Shown here: positions 30,884 to 40,985 of the stretch, in pieces
How the letters are laid out: every line of letters starts with the position of its first letter
How positions within the stretch are numbered: position 1 is the first letter of the stretch
Assembly (NCBI RefSeq): GCF_026262505.1
Contig: NC_067205.1
Span: forward strand, 18,031,684-18,095,683
Reading direction: 5' to 3'
DNA: 64,000 nucleotides
Source of the DNA: Trichomonas vaginalis G3
Lineage: Eukaryota > Parabasalia > Trichomonadida > Trichomonadidae
The notes under the pieces: generated by a model
The model's database searches: none
Told to the model about the DNA's origin: nothing
What the model saw: the letters and a program-made list of their open reading frames with translations, nothing else
Program-made: the position numbers and the translations under genes

Positions 30884-31066
30884 ATATCATGGGTACGGTG
30901 GCACTGCGCGCCTCCATACCCATTATATGTGAATTCGATACTTTACAAAACCGTTAACGTATATTTTACAACACAAACGACAACACTACCTTAACCTTAA
31001 ATATTTACAAAACCACCAACCACTTCACTTCACTACTGTAAAAAATAAACGTTCCCACTAATGTTC
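30884..31066. promoter_or_regulatory. Terminal region of the left arm with imperfect hairpin
   Basis: At 30889-30923 ATGGGTACGG...CCTCCATACCCAT can fold into an imperfect GC-rich hairpin with mismatches. The same sequence is mirrored at 50468-50502. Beyond it lies AT-rich DNA up to the first ORF. Confidence 0.5.
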
Positions 31067-31393
31067 TCACTTACAAAAGTATTGCAACTCCTTCCATTGC
31101 TGTGCTTCACACAATAGTTCATATTCTTCAGTATCGCTGCTGTCACTCCAATCGTCAGAGTCAAAATCACTGTCAAAATAAATGTTAGTAAGTTTTGACA
31201 AAGCTAATGAAACACGCTTACCGTTTGTATCTATTGCTTGTATAAACTTTCCATTATGCTTGTAGTCATAAACGCTCAAACTAACTTTACCCTTTCTCCC
31301 TCGTATCTGATAGAATGTATTTTCACGAGGAACGAAGAACAAATTCTTGAACTCATGACCGTTGTAGTTTGTTATCTCAATAGTTTTCGTCAT
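31067..31393 (-). CDS. Acidic 108-residue ORF, left arm
   Basis: MTKTIEITNYNGHEFKNLFF begins a basic, strand-rich N-terminal part (about 14-70, with FYQIRGRKGKVSLSV and QAIDTNGKRVSLALSKL). An acidic tail (DSDFDSDDWSDSSDTEEYE) follows. The N-terminal pattern, short strands punctuated by G-K and ending before a helix, resembles the NUMOD4-like segment in front of the HNH motif in the other gene of this element. An HNH motif itself is absent. Identical in the right arm at 49997-50323. Function unknown; a DNA-binding or regulatory role is a guess. Confidence 0.6.
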   Translation of the reverse strand: MTKTIEITNYNGHEFKNLFFVPRENTFYQIRGRKGKVSLSVYDYKHNGKFIQAIDTNGKRVSLALSKLTNIYFDSDFDSDDWSDSSDTEEYELLCEAQQWKELQYFCK

Positions 31394-31488
31394 TTATATA
31401 AAAAAAAATAAAATAAAAAATAAACTTAAAAATTAATGATATCACCACCCTCACACGTATGAAAACATAGCACAAAAATAAATTTAGG

Positions 31489-31540
31489 TGAAGTGGTGAG
31501 ATCTCACCTCTTTTTTCACCTGTTTTTTCACCCTGTTGAA
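31489..31540. promoter_or_regulatory. Single iteron-like dyad between the small ORFs, left arm
   Basis: GGTGAGATCTCACC at 31495-31508 is flanked by further GGTGA/TCACC half-sites, as in the modules of the inner array. It lies between the 108- and 78-residue ORFs. Confidence 0.7.
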
Positions 31541-31549
31541 TTCATTGCT

Positions 31550-31786
31550 TTATAACTCTCTTCCTTTCTCCAACTCTTCTAACTTCTTCCTAAGTTTAGC
31601 AATGTTGTCCTCATGAAGTTTAATCTTTCTCAAAATTCCTTCTTTATCTAATGGTTGCTTTATCTTTCTAAACTGAACTCTACCATCCTTCATAGTATGA
31701 ATGTAAAAACCTTCTGGAATAGTTCCTGATTTAATGTATTCTACCAAAAACTTTTGTTTCATTGCTTCAGTGACTTTAGTCGTCAT
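31550..31786 (-). CDS. 78-residue coiled-coil ORF, left arm
   Basis: MTTKVTEAMKQKFLVEYIKS opens a short globular part. The C-terminal 30 residues (ILRKIKLHEDNIAKLRKKLE and on) form a clear amphipathic coiled coil. The mirror copy at 49604-49840 is identical, implying that both are recent or corrected. It lies downstream of the primase-helicase on the same strand. No family recognised; it could be a dimeric DNA-binding or accessory protein. Confidence 0.65.
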   Translation of the reverse strand: MTTKVTEAMKQKFLVEYIKSGTIPEGFYIHTMKDGRVQFRKIKQPLDKEGILRKIKLHEDNIAKLRKKLEELEKGREL

Positions 31787-32551
31787 TTTACTCTAAGGTG
31801 AAGCTAGCACAGCAATAATGGATTTCATGACTTTTTAGTATTTCATGCAATCTTAACAGATAGCCTTACAAGTACTTCCAGTGTCCCTAGCTGTCCATCC
31901 TTTTTATATAACTCCATGACATTTATAATCTCGCGAAACTTAACAGGTAGCATAACAGATTAAAATCAGATGAGGTTTTGAACCAAAATTTCTAAGCAAC
32001 GTTGTCAAGGATTTTTGAGGAACTAGGGACAGAGTGTGGCAAAGTCCAAGATTTAATTTATCTTCATCTGTTTCATCAGCTATCTCATCTAATATTCCAA
32101 TATTTTATTCATAACTCGTGGCAAACTCACTAACTTTCGTTATGTTCATCTGCATGCTTCATCTGATAGAAAGTATGACTTTCATTAACTCTGTGAGATA
32201 ATGAAACTACTAGGGACAGAGACCATGGCAAAGTTTATGACTTTCATTATTTCCAGAACTTAATGAAAACTACTAGGACAGAGAACATGGCAAAGTTCAT
32301 GATTTAATTTTTTCTCTCACTAACAACAAACACAAACTCCAACACTAACTCAAGTACTAACCTCAGCACAAATGACAAACACTAACAACAAACACAAACT
32401 CCAACACTAACTCAAGTACTAACCTCAGCACAAATGACAAACACTAACAAAAACACAAACTCCAACACTAACTCAAGTACTAACCTCAGCACAAATGACA
32501 AACACTAACAACAAACACAAACTCCAACACTAACGACAAAAATAAATGTCC
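31787..32551. repeat. Noncoding spacer with 62-bp tandem repeat, left arm
   Basis: A repeat of about 61-62 bp, starting TAACAACAAACACAAACTCC at 32321, 32383, 32444 and 32506, fills 32319-32540. Before it a motif around AGGGACAGAG...CATGGCAAAGT recurs three times between 32025 and 32310. No ORF. Confidence 0.85.
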
Positions 32552-35091
32552 TCACTTCTTAACAAAGTAATATGTGCTTCTTACACCACCATAGCTCAAA
32601 CGTTTCTTTTCAAACATCGATTGAAACTTATTTTGAGCCATTGGCTTTAGTCTCTTTTTCTTCAAATACGCCAAGAAATCTTCTTCACATCTTTTCACTT
32701 CATAGCCTTCTTTAAACTCCTCCTTGTTAAGTTCTATGAAATCCTTTATAACATTCTTTGTTGCAATGGCTTCTTCACGAACGACATCGTGAACTATTTC
32801 ATCATTGCATTCATGTATGACCTCCTCACTGTTCTCATGAACTATTTCAACACTGTTCTCATGAACGACCTCCTTACTGTCTTTCATAAGCGTTTCAAAG
32901 TCTCCTTTACTCATTACTTCAATCTCATGCTGTTCACAGTAGTACTTAAACTCACTGTATATGTCTTTGTTGTATGTTATATTGCTTCCCATGTACTCCA
33001 TGAATTTTTCAAGCACTTCCTCATAATTCACTGTTTCTTTCTTTCCACGACCTTCTAATATCATACTTGCTTCGTAAATATAACTTCTTGCAGAACCGTC
33101 TCGCTTTCTACTTCTCTTCACAAATTCTCTCATCTTGCCACCAAATACATTTGAACTACATGCAAAGAATTCATTCTCCTTCGCAAATTCTTTATATCTT
33201 CTGTAGCACTCTGTACAATTCCATCCGGATACAAACTTTTCATAGAACTCCTCGTAAAACATTTGGTAAGGTGTTTTGTTCATTTCGATGAGTTCTTGTT
33301 TAGCCCTGGTGAATGGTATCTTCCTTACATCAAATTCACTTAAATCTTTCTTCATGAAGTACGTCAGTAAGTTTGAATAAAACTCTTCATTAAAGCTTTC
33401 AATGAGATTTGAGAAATATTCGTAATTTCCTTTGTATCTGCTGCTTACGTCAATGACAACAAATCTTCTGTCGTCTTTGTCAATCTTTACTGAGTTGAAG
33501 TTGTTAGATATCATGATGATATTACAAACATTCTCTATCTTTCTTACTGGCTGACACTTCTGATTTAAGTCCAACTGAGTCTCTGTTACTATTGACTTTA
33601 GTGCGTCGTGGTTCATGACCTTAGACGTATCGCATGAGCTTAGTTCATTGCATACGATGAGCTTCATGTTCTCAATAGCAGCATTGAATCTACCAACCAC
33701 ATTCTCTATTGCCGTTATATTATTGTTGGCGTACTTGCTAATGAGCTCGCATAGAACATTACTAAGTACATTCTTACCAGTTCCTTGCTTTCCTGTTAAC
33801 AAAAGTACTGTTCCAGTCTTTCCACAAGGATTTTGAACGATGTAGGCGAACCAGTTCAAAACATACTCATAAAGCTCTTCATCCTCATTACATATGACAT
33901 CGTGAACATGTTTCAAATATCCTTCAATAATGCTTTCATCTACTTCATTCAGTACCTCATACTCATATCCTCTGAAATAGCTGTAAATGTCATCTCTTTC
34001 GTCAAAGAATCTCATGCCTGACTTCATAAGATAGTTCTTGTTCTGACCCGCTTCATAAATCATCAGTGCGTTCACATCCTTCTCTTCAATACGTCCTACA
34101 TAAACACTCTTCATGAGCTTATTGAATTCCTTGCTATCTACTGACACAAGTGTTGTTGTGTCTCGTATTCCATCATAATCTTTCACTAGATATGTCATAC
34201 GTGCTCCGTCAATAACGACAACACATCTTCTTAAGTCATTTATAACACTAGCTATGTCAATACCTTCTTCACTCATGTACTTATTTCTTCTCAAGTCCTT
34301 TAGTGTGAAAGTGTCTCTAAGTTCTATTTCAAGCAATTCATTTACACATCCTTTGCAATACTTCTCTATAAAATATTTCTGTCGTTCTTTACTAAGTTTT
34401 TAACAGCTCTGAAGAACCATGTGTTTTGACTCAAACATCCTTCACAACTTCTCTCATTCATTCCTAGTTCTTTCATGTCATTATCTTCAACCTCTATGGT
34501 CTCATTGAGTAAGGTCAAAGGGTTCTTAGTCATTGCTGGTCTTATCTGAAACAATGTTTGTGCAACAGGTTTAACTAGTTCAGCAACGTCCTTCCTTAAT
34601 ATGAATAGCTGTTTCCACTCATCTTTGCTAACAGTTCTTTCATAACCACTGACAGTAATGATTTCATTTGCTGACCTTAGACACTTATGTTCTATCATTT
34701 GTATTGCTTTTGTGTAAGGCTTTCGTGAGCATAGGTTGTATATGTCATTCCTGCAATGTTCATTCATGCCAATAGTACTAAATCCTTTCTTTGCTGTTGA
34801 GTGCATAATATCCATTAGTTCCTGTGTTCGTATTGCTGTCTCATAAAATACAACAAGACCTTTGTCATCTATGACGTACTTACCGAAAACATTGCTTATA
34901 TTCTTTAACCATGAAATAACATCCTCATTCATGCTGTCAAACATGAAGTAAGGTCTTACATACTCTTCACTTATAAGATACTCCACAAAATACTTGTTAA
35001 GCTCTATGTCCTCGTGAGCGATTTCATTAGGTTTGATATTAGTTCCTTTTGTCATTGCTGTCATGTACTTCACTCTCATAGTTCCTTTCAA
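32552..35091 (-). pseudogene. DUF5906-type SF3 primase-helicase, left arm copy
   Basis: The long open part (594 residues at 32552-34336) contains the SF3 helicase core. It has WFAYIVQNP before Walker A (GKQGTGKN, residues 182-189), a Walker B-like KLIVCNE (225-231) after GRFNAAIENM, and motif C (IIMISNNF, then KDDRRFVVID, to about 296). This order is that of DUF5906/D5-like primase-helicases of phages and large DNA viruses, which load at origins and unwind DNA. The upstream part has hhhDS-like VRPYFMFDSMNED, possibly an AEP primase motif I. A variable Glu/His repeat (VHENSVEIVHENSEEVIHE) precedes the basic C-terminus. About one break in this copy. The gene is transcribed toward the outer end. 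Confidence 0.8.
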
Positions 35092-35178
35092 TAGCGTAAA
35101 AATACTTCATTGTTTCATAACTGCTCTAAATTCTGTTCAAAATTCGTACAACATAACTTTTAACATTAGTGAAAGAAC
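35092..35178. promoter_or_regulatory. Divergent promoter region, left arm
   Basis: Only 87 bases separate the primase-helicase and HNH starts, so both promoters must lie here. TCACTAATG-like sequence (reverse strand near 35166-35174) fits an Initiator only loosely. Confidence 0.4.
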
Positions 35179-35883
35179 ATGAGCGAAACAACAACATCTA
35201 ACATTACAGAAGAAGTCAATGACAATGCCGATGAAAACATTACAGAAGGAGCTAGTGAAAATATTGACGAGTTCAGTGAGGAAGAAGATATTGAGGACGT
35301 CAATGAGAACGTTAGTGGGGAACAAACTCAATGGGAAACATTGAGAAATCATGAAGATTATGAGATTTGTACGACATATCCTTTTACTATTCGTCGAAAG
35401 AAAGACAAACATATTATGAGTGAATACTTAAATAATTATGGTTATATTGTGCTTAGTTTAAACAACAAAATACATTTAAAGCATAGAATTATTGCAGAAC
35501 AGTGGATTGAAAATCCAAACAATTTGAAAGAAATAGACCATATAAATCATGATAGAACGGACAACAGAATCTCAAACCTTCGTTGGTGTTCTAGATCTGA
35601 AAACAATAGAAATAAAAGCAAGTATGACGATATAGTTTATGAGTTCGTTGATGAAATATCTGACGAAGCTGTTGAAATAACAGATTATGGTAAGCATTCG
35701 TTTGAGTTCTACTACTATGTTGAGAATGAGGACGCATTCTATTATTATACAGGTCTTAACTATCGAAAACTTCATATAAACTTTACAAAAACAGGTGCTG
35801 CTTATGTTTGTATGATAGATACAGAAAACAAGAGTGTAATTTTATTCATAAACAAATTCAAACGCTTGTACGGCTTCATGTAG
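35179..35883 (+). CDS. HNH endonuclease, NUMOD4-like, left arm copy
   Basis: A 234-residue intact ORF. After an acidic N-terminus (about 1-50) comes a NUMOD4-like segment (YEICTTYPFTIRRKKDKHIM). Next is the HNH core, LKHRIIAEQWI, then KEIDHINHDRTDNRISNLRW and SENNRNKS, with the D-H, N and N residues of the HNH_3 type in place. The C-terminal 90 residues form a second, unassigned part. Such enzymes are typical phage or homing-type nucleases that nick or cut DNA. In this element it could create ends for replication or integration; that is inference. The right-arm copy at 45504-46207 is broken. Confidence 0.85.
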   Translation: MSETTTSNITEEVNDNADENITEGASENIDEFSEEEDIEDVNENVSGEQTQWETLRNHEDYEICTTYPFTIRRKKDKHIMSEYLNNYGYIVLSLNNKIHLKHRIIAEQWIENPNNLKEIDHINHDRTDNRISNLRWCSRSENNRNKSKYDDIVYEFVDEISDEAVEITDYGKHSFEFYYYVENEDAFYYYTGLNYRKLHINFTKTGAAYVCMIDTENKSVILFINKFKRLYGFM

Positions 35884-35949
35884 GACAAACATTATTTTTC
35901 AACACTAACGCCAACACGTAGGACAAACATTCATGACTAACATTACTGT

Positions 35950-38900
35950 ATAAACTTCGTCGTATATGTTTTGTCAAGACTTCATCGTAAATGTTTTGTC
36001 ATGATTTCATCGTAAATGCTTTGTCATGATTTCATCTTAAATGTTTTGTCATGATTTCTTCGTAAATGTTTTGTCGAAACTACTTCGTAAACACTTTGTC
36101 AAGACTTCTTCGTATATGTTTTGTCAAAACTTCATCGTATATGCTTTGTTATGACTTCATCGTAAATGCTTTGTCATGACTTCATCGTAAATGCTTTGTC
36201 ATGACTTCATCGTTAATGATTTGTCAAAACTTCATCGTAAATGTTTGTCAAAACTTCATCGTCAATGATTTGTCAAAACTTCATCGTCAATGATTTGTCA
36301 AGACTTCATCGTCATGACTTCATCGTTAATGATTTGTCAAAACTTCATCGTTAATGATTTGTCATGACTTCATCGTAAATGTTTGTCAAAACTTCATCGT
36401 CAATGATTTGTCAAGACTTCATCGTCATGACTTCATCGTTAATGATTTGTCAAAACTTCATCGTTAATGATTTGTCATGACTTCATCGTAAATGTTTGTC
36501 AAAACTTCATCGTCAATGATTTGTCAAGACTTCATCGTAAATGTTTGTCAAGACTTCATCGTCAATGATTTGTCAAGACTTCATCGTCAAAACTTCATCG
36601 TCAATGATTTGTCAAGACTTCATCGTCATGACTTCATCGTTAATGATTTGTCAAAACTTCATCGTTAATGATTTGTCATGACTTCATCGTAAATGTTTGT
36701 CAAAACTTCATCGTTAATGATTTGTCAAGACTTCATCGTCAAAACTTCATCGTCAATGATTTGTCAAGACTTCATCGTCATGACTTCATCGTTAATGATT
36801 TGTCAAAACTTCATCGTTAATGATTTGTCATGACTTCATCGTAAATGTTTGTCAAAACTTCATCGTCAATGATTTGTCATGACTTCATCGTAAATGTTTG
36901 TCAAAACTTCATCGTCAATGATTTGTCAAGACTTCATCGTAAATGTTTGTCAAGACTTCATCGTCAATGATTTGTCAAGACTTCATCGTCAAAACTTCAT
37001 CGTCAATGATTTGTCAAGACTTCATCGTCATGACTTCATCGTTAATGATTTGTCAAAACTTCATCGTTAATGATTTGTCATGACTTCATCGTAAATGTTT
37101 GTCAAAACTTCATCGTTAATGATTTGTCATGACTTCATCGTAAATGTTTGTCAAGACTTCATCGTCAATGATTTGTCAAGACTTCATCGTCAAAACTTCA
37201 TCGTCAATGATTTGTCAAGACTTCATCGTCAAAACTTCATCGTCAATGATTTGTCAAGACTTCATCGTCAAACTTCATCGTCAATGATTTGTCAAAACTT
37301 CATCGTCAATGATTTGTCAAGACTTCATCGTCAAAACTTCATCGTCAATGATTTGTCAAGACTTCATCGTCAAAACTTCATCGTAAATGATTGTCAAGAC
37401 TTCATCGTCAAAACTTCATCGTCAATGATTTCAGTGTCACCACGTCACCATGTCACCAGGTTAATTAACTTCTCCTAAAATTACTGACAACATAACATTT
37501 TGACAACAGGTACGAAAGGAGGAAGGCATTTATGAATTATTTTTGAAGAACTGAAGGTGTCACCACGTCACCATGTCACCAGGTTAATTAACTTCTCCTA
37601 AAATTACTGACAACATGACATTTAGACAACATCAACAAAGGAATTTCATCGTAAATGATTTGTCAAGATTTCTTCGTAAATGTTTTGTCAAGACTTCATC
37701 GTCAAAACTTCATCGTAAATGATTTGTCAAAACTTCATCGTAAATACTTTGTCATGATTTCATCGTAAATATTTTGTCAAAACTTCATCGAAACTAAACA
37801 TAAATGCTTTGTCAAGATTTCTTCGTAAATGTTTTGTCAAGATTTCTTCGTAAATGTTTTATCAAGATTTCTTCGTAAATGATTTGTCAAGACTTCATCG
37901 TAAATGATTTGTCAAGACTTCATCGTAAATGATTTGTCAAGACTTCATCGTAAATGTTTTGTCAAGATTTCATCGTAAATGATTTGTCAAGACTTCATCG
38001 TCAAAACTTCATCGTCAAAACTTCATCGTCAATGATTTGTCAAGACTTCATCGTCAAAACTTCATCGTCAATGATTTGTCAAAACTTCATCGTCAATGAT
38101 TTGTCAAGACTTCATCGTAAACACTTTGTCAAGACTTCATCGTAAATGTTTTGTCAAGATTTCTTCGTAAATGTTTTGTCAAGACTTTGTCATGACTTCA
38201 TCGTAAATGATTTGTCAAAACTTCATCGTAAATGTTTTGTCAAGATTTCTTCGTAAATGTTTTGTCAAGACTTTGTCATGACTTCATCGTAAATGATTTG
38301 TCAAAACTTCATCGTAAATACTTTGTCATGATTTCATCGTAAATATTTTGTCAAAACTTCATCGAAACTAAACATAAATGCTTTGTCAAGATTTCTTCGT
38401 AAATGTTTTGTCAAGATTTCTTCGTAAATGTTTTATCAAGATTTCTTCGTAAATGATTTGTCAAGACTTCATCGTAAATGATTTGTCAAGACTTCATCGT
38501 AAATGTTTTGTCAAGATTTCATCGTAAATGATTTGTCAAGACTTCATCGTCAAAACTTCATCGTCAAAACTTCATCGTCAATGATTTGTCAAGACTTCAT
38601 CGTCAAAACTTCATCGTCAATGATTTGTCAAAACTTCATCGTCAATGATTTGTCAAGACTTCATCGTAAACACTTTGTCAAAACTTCATCGTAAACACTT
38701 TGTCAAGACTTTATCGTAAATGTTTTGTCAAGATTTCTTCGTAAATGTTTTGTCAAGACTTTGTCATGACTTCATCGTAAATGATTTGTCAAAACTTCAT
38801 CGTAAATGTTTTGTCAAGATTTCTTCGTAAATGTTTTGTCAAGACTTTGTCATGACTTCATCGTAAATGATTTGTCAAAACTTCATCGTAAATACTTTGT

Positions 38901-40640
38901 CATGATTTCATCGTAAATATTTTGTCAAAACTTCATCGAAACTAAACATAAATGCTTTGTCAAGATTTCTTCGTAAATGTTTTGTCAAGATTTCTTCGTA
39001 AATGTTTTGTCAAGATTTCTTCGTAAATGATTTGTCAAGACTTCATCGTAAATGATTTGTCATGACTTCTTCGTAATGAGTGTAAATGACCCAAAAATAA
39101 TGTTTAGGTGAAGAGGTGAGATCTCACCTGTTTTCTCACCTAATTTTTCACCCTCATGAATTTGTCAAGGTTTCATCGTAAATACTTTGTCAAGACTTCT
39201 TCGTAAATGATTTGTCAAGACTTCATCGTCAATGATTTGTCAAGACTTCATCGTCATGACTTCATCGTAAATGATTTGTCAAGATTTCATCGTATATTTT
39301 TTGTCAAAACTTCATCGTTAATGAGTGTAAATGACCCAAAAATAATGTTTAGGTGAAGAGGTGAGATCTCACCTGTTTTCTCACCTAATTTTTCACCCTC
39401 ATGAATTTGTCATGATTTCATCGTATATGCTTTGTCATGACTTCTTCGTCAATGATTTGTCAAGATTTCTTCGTAAATGATTTGTCAAGGTTTCATCGTA
39501 AATACTTTGTCAAGACTTCATCGTAAATGATTTGTCAAGATTTCATCGTATATGTTTTGTCAAAACTTCATCGTTAATGAGTGTAAATGACCCAAAAATA
39601 ATGTTTAGGTGAAGAGGTGAGATCTCACCTGTTTTCTCACCTAATTTTTCACCCTCATGAATTTGTCATGATTTCATCGTATATGCTTTGTCATGACTTC
39701 TTCGTAAATGATTTGTCAAGACTTCATCGTCAATGATTTGTCAAGACTTCATCGTCATGACTTCATCGTAAATGATTTGTCAAGATTTCATCGTATATTT
39801 TTTGTCAAAACTTCATCGTTAATGAGTGTAAATGACCCAAAAATAATGTTTAGGTGAAGAGGTGAGATCTCACCTGTTTTCTCACCTAATTTTTCACCCT
39901 CATGAATTTGTCAAGGTTTCATCGTAAATACTTTGTCAAGACTTCTTCGTAAATGATTTGTCAAGACTTCATCGTCAATGATTTGTCAAGACTTCATCGT
40001 CATGACTTCATCGTAAATGATTTGTCAAGATTTCATCGTATATTTTTTGTCAAAACTTCATCGTTAATGAGTGTAAATAACCCAAAAATAATGTTTAGGT
40101 GAAGAGGTGAGATCTCACCTGTTTTCTCACCTAATTTTTCACCCTCATGAATTTGTCATGATTTCATCGTATATGCTTTGTCATGACTTCTTCGTCAATG
40201 ATTTGTCAAGACTTCATCGTCAATGATTTGTCAAGACTTCATCGTCATGACTTCATCGTAAATGATTTGTCAAGATTTCATCGTATATGTTTTGTCAAAA
40301 CTTCATCGTTAATGAGTGTAAATGACCCAAAAATAATGTTTAGGTGAAGAGGTGAGATCTCACCTGTTTTCTCACCTAATTTTTCACCCTCATGAATTTG
40401 TCAAAACTTCATCGTAAATGATTTGTCAAGACTTCATCGTCAATGATTTGTCAAGACTTCATCGTCAATGATTTGTCAAGACTTCATCGTCAAGATTTCA
40501 TCGTAAATGATTTGTCATGATTTCTTCGTAAATGATTTGTCAAGATTTCATCGTAAATACTTTGTCATGATTTCTTCGTATATGTTTTGTCATGATTTCA
40601 TCGTATATGTTTTGTCATGATTTCATCGTAATGAGTGTAA
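35950..40640. repeat. 25-bp tandem array with iteron modules, left arm
   Basis: Units of about 24-25 bp (TTTGTCAAGACTTCATCGTA and variants with AAAACTTC, TCATGACTTC, GTCAATGA) fill 4.7 kb. Two copies of a different block (CACCACGTCACCATGTCACC...) interrupt at about 37437-37500 and 37556-37632, and six dyad modules lie in 39077-40400. Frames through the array are open only because the unit lacks stops. The mirror array at 40985-45440 differs in order and length. Confidence 0.95.
39077..40400. promoter_or_regulatory. Six iteron-like GGTGAGATCTCACC modules, left arm
   Basis: AGGTGAGATCTCACCT, a perfect 16-bp palindrome, occurs at 39114, 39359, 39615, 39860, 40105 and 40350, with spacing of about 245 bp. 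Each sits in an 85-base module with extra GGTGA and TCACC half-sites on both sides. Such clustered half-sites are typical of replication-initiator binding sites, but no binding data exist. Confidence 0.8.
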
Positions 40641-40656
40641 ATGACCCAAAAATAAT

Positions 40657-40985
40657 TTTAGAAGAATTTCCTCATATGATTGCTTCCCTCTGAAAACCGA
40701 GAGTACTGGAAGGATAAAAATAAGCCAGAATTTGGCTCCTGGTTTGAAAGGTTATTATATTCATAGACTTTTAGTAAACGCCGTAGCAATGTGGACTTCA
40801 CCTCGTTATGCTTGTTATATTCTTCACAAAATGCCTTATAATACTCTTCCCTAAAAATTATTTTTGTCTGATTTACATCTAATGAAAAAGTTTAGAAGAA
40901 TTATCTTATTCTTTCTGGCTTATTTTTATCCTTCCAGTACTCTCGGTTTTCAGAGGGAAGCAATCATATGAGGAAATTCTTCTAA
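40657..40985. other. Centre of the palindrome with unique spacer
   Basis: Inner arms 40657-40731 and 40907-40985 are exact or near-exact reverse complements. The spacer 40732-40906 is unique. Its minus strand reads REEYYKAFCEEYNKHNEVKS and LLRRLLKVYEYNN, protein-like for about 45 residues, and could be a gene fragment. It proves the arms are not a perfect fold-back. Confidence 0.7.

Noticed and set aside
32789-34021. Plus-strand frames of 60-90 codons opposite the primase-helicase
   Set aside because: Shadows of the long minus-strand gene; Phe/Leu/Cys-rich with no domain, and mirrored opposite the right-arm copy.
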